In this document: positions 22,577 to 34,800 of the stretch, one piece after another
Layout: each line of letters opens with the position of its first letter
Position numbering within the stretch: position 1 is the stretch's first letter
Notes under the pieces: generated by a model
Database searches by the model: none
Seen by the model: only the letters and a program-made list of their open reading frames with translations
What the model was told of the DNA's origin: nothing
Position numbers and translations under genes: made by a program
From: Cornus controversa
Lineage: Eukaryota; Streptophyta; Magnoliopsida; Cornales; Cornaceae
Length of the DNA: 64,000 bases
Direction: 5' to 3'
Assembly (NCBI GenBank): GCA_026545225.1
Contig: CM048853.1
Coordinates: 46,921,755-46,985,754, forward strand

Positions 22577-22695
22577 CGACGATTTTCGAAAGTAAATTTT
22601 GTCAGTAAGGTGGTAGGTCCCATCATATGACATCATGAATGTCATGCGACAAAACCCACCACTTTACTTACAAAATTCACTTCGAAAAATAGTCG
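22577..22695. mobile_element. Foldback MITE
   Basis: CGACGATTTTCGAAAGTAAA.. pairs with ..TTCACTTCGAAAAATAGTCG. Imperfect arms of about 45 bp surround a central CATATGACATCATGAATGTCATG palindromic core. Confidence 0.7.
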
Positions 22696-23852
22696 AATTG
22701 AGAAAAATCAAACCCCTTCAAATAGGAGTTATTCAAATTGGACTTGGAGATTACTTCATATCCATTATGCAAGGTCATCTATTTTTCATCTCTCATCCAT
22801 TTTGCATCTATATTTATATTATATAGAAATAAGAAATTCGAATCCTCGATAACTTTTTTGTGAAATTTGTATATACCTTTATCATGTTTATCACAATACC
22901 ATAAATCAAACCAATTCAATCGTTCTATAAATGCATATTTTTTTAGAAAATATGAATAAAATTTTAATTTATATTGTAGGTGGATGTGAAAATTCTAACT
23001 CTCAAATTTCTGAGAAAAAGAAAAAAAATCTAACTCTCCAACTAGATTCTTTTTTAAAATGCATTATGTACATTTCATCAATGTTTAATTGTCATAAAAT
23101 TAATCCATTCTATAAGAAGTTATTGAGAGATGTAAGATTAACATTCTCTCATGTTTATCATCAAAAACTGTAGTCTACTGATAATTATTCATCTTTTAAA
23201 GTAAAAAGTGAAGGGTTAAGTTTCTATGGAGGCAATGAGTGTTTGAATTTCTTGTCTAAGATAAAAAAAAAAGATATATTATATCATGTTTAAATATATC
23301 ATTTTCATGTGTAAACATATTAGATATACGGAAAAAATGCATATATCCAATTGTAAAATACTCGTATATGAGGACAGTTTATTGCCAAGAAAAATATAAG
23401 GCCTATATGTGTTTTGAAATTTTGATTTGTCCTTGTCCAATTTATTCTTAAACATTGGGTTTGGGCTGGATCTATTAGCCCATCAATCCAGGAAAAGAGA
23501 AAATTAATAAATAAAAAAAGAAAAAGAAAAAGAAAAAAGAAATTTTTTTGGGTTAAAAAAAAAAGGAAAAAAAAATGGTGATAAGGTGGATAATGCATTC
23601 ACTTTTCATTGCTCACCATCTCTCGCGATTGTGTCACCAATTAAATTATTTCAAAGCCCTCAAGCTGCCCTGAAATTTCCACTCCCAGAAACAATTGTCA
23701 AAAAGACAATAAACCAATTCCCAATGCCAAAGAATTTTAGACACGATCAAGGGTAATTCTGTCCCATCAATTTCAATATAACTGAAAACCACTCCCCGCC
23801 ACTCACGTTATAGATTCGGTTGGAGAGAGAAACAGTTTACGGAGAGGAGAGG

Positions 23853-26800
23853 ATGGCGTTGAGACTGTTATCTCCACCGCTTTCTTCTTCTCGATCACAA
23901 TGCAATTTCTTCTACAACTCGGGATTGCTCTCCAGATCGAACTCTGTGCTTCAGTGGCGGCCAAAAACCCTAGTGTTCTTACAAAAGCGAAGCATGGTGA
24001 TGACGCCGAAGGCGTGTGTGAAATTGGAGGAGCAGAATGTTGCGAAGACCGGAAGCGAGTGGGGGAAGGTTTCTGCGGTGCTGTTCGACATGGACGGAGT
24101 GCTCTGCAACAGTGAAGAGCCGTCAAGATTGGCTGCTGTTGACGTGTTTGCTGAAATGGGGGTTCAAGTCACTGTAGAGGACTTCGTGCCATTCACGGGC
24201 ACTGGTAAAGCTCTTTGTTGAATTTGAAACTCCACTTGATTTCAATGAAGTTATCAATTAGTCCCCAATTGCACATATGCCTTTTGAGTGAACTTTGAGT
24301 TGCAGATTCATGTATATATCATATATGTACATTTAGCATTTGTAATTATATTTTTAGGTTTTATTGGCGTTTATGATGTAGAAACATCATATAAGTTCCA
24401 ATTTATGGTTACACACAGGCACTATATAATTATACTATTAGGGTCAATTTCATGACCATTCCTTGGGGTCAAGTGGTGCCCTACTAAATGTGTGGATAAT
24501 TAAGGGCCTAATTGGGTAAATTTTAGTAACATGTTTCTGTTTCTGCGAAAATTTTAGTTATTGGGTAAATTTTAATGTCTATGTTGTTTTGAGAAAGAAA
24601 AAAAAAAGATAAAGGAAATAAACTTTAGAAAACAAAAATCAGAAGAAAAAGAAAAAAAAAGGTGAAACAGAGATTGAAAACAGAAACAAGGAAACACAAA
24701 AAATGCTAGTAAACAGAACCAACTTTTGTAATGCTATGGCAACATATACTACAAAATTACCACCAAAGTCTTGGCTTCAGTGTTATGTTCTCCATCTCCC
24801 CTTTGTGAAGGTTGAGAGTTCAACCCCCAGTGGGGGCGTGTGTGCAAGTAAATTTACCTGTTGAAAAAAAAAAAAAAACTATACTGCAGATTGATGATTA
24901 GAGCTTGATAATATGATGCATCAATCTGCAGTGTAAGAAACCATGTATTTAGTGATAGTTTTCTGTTGAAATATAAATACAACTTAGTTGTATGGTGCTT
25001 GAATGCTTTGGCCTATAAGCAATTGAACAGTGTGTGATGGCATTCTCTCAATGACTGTACTGCTTATAAGCCCACTACTATGATGTTTAATGGTAAGATT
25101 TCCGGGCATTTCATTGATGGGAACTTGACAGAAGACGACAGTCCCTTGTGATTGATTGTCCATGCATTTGTAATGATGAACTTGATAATCATGACACTGT
25201 TTATTAACAACAATCAAGAGAAAAATGGAATAATCATGATGTCATATAGACTCCAAAAATTTGATAAACTTCTCAAGTTCTCGTATTCGTTTGATCTTTT
25301 CAGATAGTACAAATGTGGGTATTGGCAACCTTGCTGGCAAAGTGGCAATTCTATTTATTAAACTGGCTAATTGGCATGATAATTGTGATTTGGACACATA
25401 TAAGTCCTTTAGATCTTCTTATTGTAAAGAATACAAAGAGTTTCATGATTATCAAGTTCGTCATTACAAAATGATGATTATCAAGTTCGTCATTACAAAA
25501 TGCATGGACAATCAATCACAAGGGACTGTGGTCTTCTGTCAAGTTCCCAATCAATGAAATGCCAGGAAATCTTACCATTAAACATCATAGCAGTGGGCTT
25601 ATAAGCAGGACAGTCATTAAGAGAATGCCATCACACACTGTTCAATTGCTTATAGGCTAAAGCATTCAAGCACCATACAACTAAGTTGTATTTATATTTC
25701 AACAGAAAACTATCACTAAATACATGGTTTCTTACACTGTGTAAAAAGGTACGACCTTTTTTTACAAAGAATAGAGAAACACTTTTTGGATGTTGAGATA
25801 AAAGAGGTGTGATGGTAACATTAATCTACTCCAACTTCTTTTTCTTTTTGATTTAGCTCCTATTGTTTTATTTTTGGTAAGTACATCACACGCAGACACC
25901 CACCTACCATTGCCCCTTATGGGGACTTGAACTTCAACCTTCCACTTGGAAAGTAGAGGACATACCACTAGAGTTAATGGGTCCTTTTATGCCACAAATG
26001 AAATGTAAATCTGCATTTTCAGCAAGAAAAAATATCATTTAAAAATAACTAATTGGGATGATTAAGTATTTTGATTTTGTAAGGTACATAGCAAGGTTTT
26101 GCACACACGCATGCACACACACAAAAATGAAATGGTTTTTTGCTTAATTTTTTTTCGTGCAAATGAACTAGGTGAAGCAAACTTTTTAGGAGGTGTAGCT
26201 TCCGTGAAGGGTGTTAAAGAATTCAATTCTGAGGCCGCAAAGAAAAGGTTTTTTGAGATATATTTGGATAAGGTGATATTCAACTGTCATCTTTTTTCCT
26301 GACACATACTGTAATAATAATCTGATCAAGTGCAGCTCCTTTTAAGTTCATAAATTGTCACTGACCTCTAAAATTGCATCACTTTTTTTTAGTATGCAAA
26401 ACCAAATTCTGGAATAGGATTTCCTGGTGCTCTTGAACTCATTACTCAGGTATGTAAGGCAGTAACTTAGATGAGTTTCATACTAGTATTTTGTTGCTGC
26501 ATCAAGCAGTAGTATGATATTATGATGCTGTACAACAGTGTAAAAACAATGGCCTCAAAGTTGCTGTTGCATCTAGCGCTGACCGCATTAAGGTTGATGC
26601 AAATTTAGCAGCTGCCAGTTTGCAATTGTCAATGTAAGCTATTACAATCATGTCCTCTCCTTTAAGTTTATGAATTAAACTTATATACTTTAGTCTCTAA
26701 TTATATCTTCTGATTGTCACATGTTGCTGCCATAAGCACTAAAATGTCCTTGTGTTCTGAGACTTTTGTAACCCTGATCAGTATTTAATCTTCAATATTA

Positions 26801-29800
26801 GTCTACGTCTGTTTACTTCAGAGCCAGACCATGCAAGTTAAACCAAGTATTATTTATGGGTACAAATTGTTTTACATTTCAGCTCTTACTAGAAGCTAAC
26901 ATTTCATTAGTTTAAATGATTAATTTGATATAAGAGTTCTTCAAAATGGTATTAGATTTATTATTGCTCAGATTATGACACTATATCGCCATGGGAGCTA
27001 GTGTTAAGTTTATCACTTTGCTGTTTTTTTTATAACCTTTATGAAAATTTAGTAATTAATCTTGTTATTAATTTAGGAGAATGAATAAATATTTGAACAT
27101 ATGGGAATAGTATGTAAATTGGAATTTTTGTTACATAGTTTGAATATTCAAATCCTTTTGTAGTTTATTTTCAAACCCTAGTTTTTGCATATAAGTTAGG
27201 TTATCCAAATTAGGTATTATTCCATTTAAACCTTTGATATCCATATAAATTAGGTGGTGTAAATTTAGTTATTTTGTATTGAAAATTTGCCAATTTCCAC
27301 CGTCTGGACCGCGAAAAGGCCAAAATCTCCTCATTGTGTCAATATAAGCCCGTGAGTAGCGAGGGGAGGTTGTTTAGTCTACCTAGCTAGCTTAGTGAAT
27401 AATAAGGCTAGAGAAGTGAAGGATGAGGAGTAGACAAGTGACCAAGAGAGAGTTTGAGAGAATGTAGATTGTATTGCTTGGAGGATGCTTTACAAGACTT
27501 AGTTGTTTGGTGAGGAGCAAATGAGCTCTCACCCCTATTTATAGGCCAAGGGCTTTACAATGAATGGCTACAATCTATACCAGTGTCTACAATCCAACGG
27601 TCAGGAGTATTCTAGAATTGGATTTTATAATGCTCCAAAGAAATATCTATATAATGTTAGGCTATTCTAGAGTGTTCTATACAAGTATGTACAACTCTAG
27701 ATAACTCTACACAACTCTAGAGAATTCCATACAAGCCCACACTTGCGACTTGTGTAGGGAATTCTAGAATGTTTTTGACATGCAAACTACTTATGTCGTC
27801 GTACATCATGTGCCTATGTGGCATAACCTTCCATGGCGGGACGTTACAGTCAGCTATAAATTTAAGTTATATTTATTATAAACCAAATTTTGCATGTTTG
27901 CCATCTTGTGTCCACATAGACATTAGTCAAATTTTACGGTCTAGAAGGATTAATAAAAAGGATCTAGAATGATAACATCTAATCAACTAATCATTTAGAA
28001 TTAGTAATTTTAATCTTAAAAATGGTATAGAAACTGAAATGGCATATATATTTGTGATTTTTTGCTGTCTTACATCCTTTTGTATAATAGTATAAGTTTT
28101 AGTAAATCATTTAGTTATCTTAATAATCTCCCTTTGTATGTTAATTTTAAGTTTATAATCTCATATTAATTATAGAATTCTAAGCGACATTCTCTAGAGG
28201 AATTTTTTGTACCAATAAGTTACCTTGAAATTATTTTGCCCCAAAGGCCCCAACACTTTCCCATCCTTCAGACATGTGAGCGTGCACACACACGCAACGT
28301 CATTATTTTAGAAATAACTTTACTACGTTTTCTGTTAAATAACTTGAGTTTAAATTTTGGTCATCACCTTTGGGAACAGATATATCTCTGCAACCGTGGT
28401 TGAATCCTGCCACCCCATCAAGTGAAGTGAAGTGAGGGCCATAATACAGGCGAATAAATATATCCATTATTTATATCTCATTGTCATATGTAGATGCATT
28501 ACTTGTTCTTTATCGGGAACACATTGGCATCATCTCTTACAAGTTAATGCCTTTTATTTCTGGCTATCAAGTTGTAAGTTCAAGTAATTTCATGCATGTT
28601 TAGAAGGGTTCATATAATAAGATAACTGTTATGATCTTTTTTAGCTATTTAAATGTTTTCTTAGTCTCATGGTTCTCGTAGTCTCTTTTTATCAGGTTTG
28701 ATGCTATTGTGTCAGCAGATGCATTTGAGAATCTGAAGCCTGCACCTGACATTTTTTTAGCTGCATCAAAGATCTTGAATGTGCCCCCTAGTGAGGTACA
28801 CTTGCAGATTTACGACGTTATCTTTTTTATAGACATCAGTTGCAAAGAGTAGATTTTATTGGCCTGAAGGAGTTACTGCATATTTATGAACTTGTATTTA
28901 CAGCTAGTAGTTTTCCTATACATTACTGTGATTATCTTTGTTTAAAAGATTATTTCCCCCAGCCAAGCTGTCTGGAAAAATTAAGGCTGTACTACGCACT
29001 TCTCTTGCCATCAATTTGGCAATCTAATGAAGTTTTTAGTTAGCATATCCATTTACAACTTTACCATGTTCCCTGAGTGTTTTAGTTGAATTTGATATTT
29101 CTATTAACAAAATTCAGCACTTCCCGACTTCATTTTTTTTTGTTCCTTTTTTATTTTTACAATCCATGGGATTTTATTGAGACTGCGGAGTTAAGGTTGT
29201 GTACATCTGACCCTCCCCAGACCTTGCACTGGCGGGAGCCTCGTGCACTAGGTTAGCCCTTTATGGGATTTCATTGAGATTGGAGAAATTCACCGTTTGA
29301 GGCTGTAAACTTTTAGCATTTTTTTATGCTCTTTAGCTGAATGGTCAGCTTTGTTTGTGTTTGTCTGCAATTTTAGTATTTATTTAAAATATTATTTTCA
29401 TCTCTATTTTTTTTTAGTGCATTGTAATTGAAGATGCATTAGCTGGAGTGCAAGCTGCCAAATCAGCACAAATGAGGTGAATCTGCTGATACTAAATCCA
29501 GTTTTTATTGTAATTGGGTGTTTATAGGACTTAGGGCCCGTTTGGTAACCGTTTATGTTTAGTGTTTATTGTTTATAAAAACAAATTTTTAGAATAAACA
29601 CGTTTGATAATTTTTGTTTTGTTTATAAATTGTATAAACGTTTTTAAAACAACACTGTTCATAAGCCTTCAAATCCTAAACACCAAAATGATGTTTATTG
29701 TTTATGTTTATGAAAAAAAAAACTTTTTTTTTTCTTTTTTATCTAAAATGGTGATTATATTATTTTAATTAAAAATTAAAACTAAAAGTGAGAAAATGAA

Positions 29801-31787
29801 AAGAAAAAAATTATAAAAGACTATTATTTGATACAACGATCAAAATATTAGAATTATCAAGTGTGGACAGAATTAAAGAGCATCAATTGTCTTAAGAAAA
29901 AAATATTTGATGCAATATGAATAATTACTAATATACTTGATAATAAGAAATAGTTACTTAGGAGCACCCATTCTAAAAAAAAAAAAAATTAAAATAAGTC
30001 AAACGTTTTTTCGTTATCAAACAACACTCATATTTATGGATAAACAAAATCGTAACATAAACACTGTTTATATAAACACTTAAACAATAAACACAAAACA
30101 TAAACGGTTACCAAACGGGCCCTAAAGTTTTCTATATTTTGATCACTTCCTTCGAGAGTTACAGAATTTATATTCTTTCAAATATAACCATTTTCTTCTA
30201 CGTGCAGATGTATAGCTGTGACAACAACATTATCAGAAGAGACTTTAGAAACAGCTGGTCCATCACTTATCAGAAAGGAGATAGGAAGTGTTTCACTTCA
30301 TGATATTCTCAGTGGTGGCTCTGGTTGCCATAGTATGTAGTTCTGAAAATACATTCAAATGTCTTTTTGTACCTTTAATAACATAAGAGAGATGAAGTTA
30401 CAATTTGTGCCATTTCTTAAGGAACTATAAGTAAGCCCTATTTGTCTTGTAATGTGTTCTCTATGTAATGTGATTTTTTATTCCTTTTTGCTGAAGTGAA
30501 TCTGTCCTTGCTAATTTATTGATTCTTAATCTTTAGTTTGTAGGTTTCATAAGATGGCAGGAGAAAAGCTTATATATACCTGTAACTATGTTATTCTTCT
30601 GGCAATTATTTGTTGGGTAATGGTTTAGGTTATATACTATGAAGCACGGATACTTCTATAAGAGGGACGTACCCGTATCGTTTCTGTGTCGGATACCGAC
30701 ACCCTTCGGATATTCGCGAATACGTGTCCGATACTTCCTAAACGTATTCAAAATTTGAAAATAATATTTTTTATTTATTTCTAACATGTATCCGATACTT
30801 CTCATATACTTAGGGACACACATTTAATAAGTTGTGAACATTTAAATATATATTTTTCAAATATAATATCATAGTACAATTGTTAAGAAAAGCTTAAAAT
30901 CTCTTCAGAAAGAAGTATTTAGATATATATCATGATTAATTTAGTCTAAATTTATCCATTCAATATAACTCTCAACTCTTAGCTTGTTTGTCCTAATCTT
31001 TCATAAGAAAATATTAGTAACAATATGTATAACATGGCAAAGATGTATTATTTTAAATTTATACACAGAAATATATATTTTCTTAATTTTATGCATATCT
31101 ACATTAGCACAGTATATCTATATATATTGACGTGCCCAGCCGTATTCATATCCTACTTTTTAAGAATTTACCCTATCCCCATATCCAAATCGTGTCTGTC
31201 CGCATCTCGTTTACGTGTCTATGCTTCATAGGTTATATATATTCTGGCAAAATGAGGTCTGATGAAGACAACCCATTGCAGATGAGAAGGTGCAGGGACT
31301 TCAATATATAAATTCTTCTGCACAATCTACACCAGCATTAGTCAAGGACAGAACAGAGAGTGGGTCATTCCAGGATACCTATTCTAAGAATGAGATGGTC
31401 TTCTCAATTGGAGGGTAAGGGAGGTTCTCTATCCAGAATGTTTCAATAAAATCGTTTTGATTAATCATACTATTCTTGTTTTTCCTATTACTTCCAACTT
31501 TCTTTGGTAGGCGTACAAAACATATTAATGTTAGTTGGTTTTATTTTGTTTATAAATATCATCTTATTTTCCCATAAAATTACTGGCCTTGGGGTTCACT
31601 TATGCAGTCCAGGAAAAATCTTCTTTTCAAATAGAAAATTGAATACTATCATGGATGAATATGACAGTGTGTAGAAAACTGAAGCATAGGATGTCAAGGA
31701 ACAGTAAATTAGGTGATTAAAAAATATGGATATACTTAACACATTGCACAGTTAATAATCCCGGCTTATGACCCCATATACACGTAT

Positions 31788-31818
<31 letters not shown>

Positions 31819-34800
31819 AGAATCTTATCTTCCTTATTAAAACCAGTGGAATATTATCTGAAGCAGCTGCTAAACTTGAAGTGAAATTTAAATAGGATCT
31901 TTGGATTTCAAATAGTGCCTGAGGGTCTTTATTGAGAAAGGATGAAATTTGGGCCCGGCACCTAGATTCTAACATTCATACTGTACGACAATGCCTAGAA
32001 CTGGTCCAAGAAGACAAACTCCTATTATTCCAACCCTTGGCATATAACAGATGAATAAACAACACCGTTAGTGAAAATTTTGAGCATTCAGTGACCTAAG
32101 TCAACAAATAGTTTAGAGAAGGATATTAAAAAAGATATAGTTTACAGGCTTTCACTTATTGTAAATCTTGCCAATTTAACCATCTCTGTTCTCTTCTCAA
32201 ATATCAAACTCGTGAACAGAGGACTAGTGCTGAAGATGCTTTCCAACAAATTGCAATGACGAGGAAGGTTCAACGCAAGCAATGGTCTTTGAGGGAGAAC
32301 CACACTTAGCCTTGATCACCTTTACAAGACCTTTGTTTCATCACAATAAAAAACCACAGCACTGGCCTAGAAGTTTCTTTGTTCACTTTAACCAGATTGA
32401 ACATCGAAACCCTTTTCTTATTGGAAGTCCTTGATCCACTGTAGCAGGTGATAATTGCATTTTTCCTTCTTTCCAAAACACAGAAATTCCCTTTGCACTC
32501 TCTCTAAATTAATAGTCATTTTTATCAATGGTGGAAAGATAATTGCATTTGTCCTTCTTCCCATAACACAGAAATTTCCTTTGCGCTCTCTCTAAATTGA
32601 TAGTCATTTTTTGTCAACGGTGGAAAGAGAAAAGTGATATAGAAATTTGGATCAAATGTTTTTAATAAGAGTTATCTTACGTCAAAGCAACCCTTTCACC
32701 TCAGTAGATGTAAACTCTTCTGAGAAGGCACCAATTTTCTCCACTCTCCAATCCTAAACATGAGCGGACAGATTTTCATAGGGAGACCCATATTCCAAGT
32801 TGGAAGCTATTACTGAATCACTAGCCATTCACTGAATACAAATCATATTATCAACTCCGAATGAACTCACTTTTGAAAACTGAAAAGATTAATTTTTAAA
32901 CCTATGCGGCCTCGTAGAACATAAATACACATTCAACAATCCTTAATCATTAGAATATTCATCAGATAAAGATACATCGTTCACAAATCGGAGATTAGAG
33001 ATTACTGGCTCCTTCGTGGCTATGTTCCATGGACTCGGGTACATGTATCGAGTGTGGGTGTGTGAAGTGCCGGACCTTCCTCAATCCCAAATACTAGGAT
33101 ACGACATATGGGACTTGACTTATAATGTATCCAAAAGTTGGGTACGAGTAAGTGGACACGTTCTTGCACAATAAATAAATAACATGTTATATTATAGTGT
33201 TATGTATGAATCTATGATGTTGTTTTTCTTTACAAATATACTTAACTGTAATTTAAATTAAATGACATATGGTGAAAGAAAAAGGAGGATATCAAATATT
33301 CTGGAAGTTGGAAATTCTTCTTGTTATCAAATTTTTTAAGCTTTTCTTTTTCTTTAATCATGTAGAGAATGTGGGTGTCTGATTTGGCCTTTGGGTATAT
33401 GTGTCAGACACATATTCATACCCATGTCCATTTTTGTCATCGATATAAGTATGTTGAGGGGAATAGGAGAATCCATGTTCATAGCTTCTTGGCCACCATG
33501 AAAAGTCTTTTTTCCAGTCATCTCTCTTGGAGTGGGATCAATCTACATAACTTTCTCTTATTATAAGGACTTGGAAATGAGAGGGCATATAAAAAATAAA
33601 TTACATCTCAATCCTAGGGCATTTTTTTTACAACTCAACCCTTAAACTGATGAAGATACCCTTGATCAAATTATATATAGATCCGAAAAATCACTCATAT
33701 GGGTTATAGTTGTAAATATATATATATATATGTTTTTCCGGTTAAAATATTAGTTTGTAAAAATATATAGCTTTATAAGACACAATGGTGGTGAAAAAAT
33801 AACTATCCTACCTATATATTCTACTTTAAATGTGAAAGGGCATAGTGGTAAATTTGTTAAGATATTTTCATTTCTTTTCTCTCCCCAAACACGAGCATGG
33901 GTTAATACTATCATTTCCCTTCCTTTCCCTCCTTACTTATCCAAACATGATAAAGGTGTTACACTATCATTTCCTTTATTTTCTTTTCCCTTATAATTAA
34001 TTTTATCCTTTCTTTTCTTTTCCCTCTTGCTTATCCAAACAGATCCTATTAGAAAAATCCATCTGTTGGGATATATAAAGAAGCTTTGTCAACAACTGAT
34101 GGAAACTTTTATTAAGTATTTTTTATGAGTTTGAGCGCTAGACTTGCCTTGTCAGGATTTCTATACTAAAGCAAAATTTCAGATATATAGATATAGGAAA
34201 GATGTGTCTTTTCTTCTTTGAATAGCTGGTGGTAATTATTGTACAAGTTACCATTTACTGTAAAAGTTTTATTAGCAAACATAAAAACTGCTTTGTGTAA
34301 AAATGCCAAAGGTTAGGTTAGTGACTTTGTTTTGCATGTAGAAAGGAAAGCACAGAAAAGAATAGGTCAGATTGTAAACTTGCACAGACAAATGGAATGG
34401 GAGAATAAATGTTGTCGGAGATACTTGAACTTAAGACCTCCCATAATCAGGATTTTAATAAAATGTTTGACAACTGGTAGCCTAAAATTTTGGCTATTAA
34501 GGAATAGGTCCAACAATGTAAATCAAGATCTCATGAATACATTCCTCGATTGGCATTTACTTGATAGGTTTCCTTTCAGCAGGATTAGTGGCTCAGTTAC
34601 ACTACCACTGCACGTGAGATAGAAATAGCACACTTAACTCACCTCAGAGTGAGCAAGGTGCTAACTGCCTACTTATTAGGCCTATCAAGAATGAAGGCTT
34701 GTGCAAGACCAGCACGACAGTCCTTGGATATCTCATTGAATATCCCAATATTTTGATGAGCAATGTTGCAAACAACCTAAAATCTGCTCAGTTTGAGGCA

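Larger units (their letters stand above)
22201..23852. other. Intergenic region ahead of SOQ1
   Basis: Holds an (AC)n(AT)n microsatellite (22397-22459), a foldback MITE (22577-22695) and an A-rich stretch around 23500-23580. The last 200 bp are the likely SOQ1 promoter and 5' leader, less AT-rich (CACTCCCCGCCACTCACG), without a convincing TATA box. Confidence 0.4.
24205..26171. other. SOQ1 intron 1 content
   Basis: Contains a SINE-like segment (24766-24895), the long inverted repeat 24929-25740 and a reverse SINE-like segment near 25870-25985. The rest is unremarkable. Confidence 0.6.
23853..30332 (+). other. SOQ1: SOQ1 exons 1-7: transit peptide and HAD hydrolase domain
   Basis: Residues 1-~65 are Ser/Arg/Leu-rich (transit peptide). 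HAD motif I is [11 protein letters not shown] with Asp79 and Asp81; motif [11 protein letters not shown] supplies the Ser; the motif III lysine is in [10 protein letters not shown]; motif IV is [10 protein letters not shown]. All catalytic positions of a subfamily-I HAD phosphatase are present, so the domain looks active. In Arabidopsis this domain is stromal and dispensable for qH suppression; its substrate is not established. The first intron (24205-26171) splits the cap region. Confidence 0.92.

Noticed and set aside
23820-23852. Upstream in-frame ATG adding MERETVYGEER to SOQ1
   Set aside because: Acidic start unlike a plastid transit peptide; the ATG at 23853 gives [15 protein letters not shown], as expected. 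Not excluded by the sequence alone.
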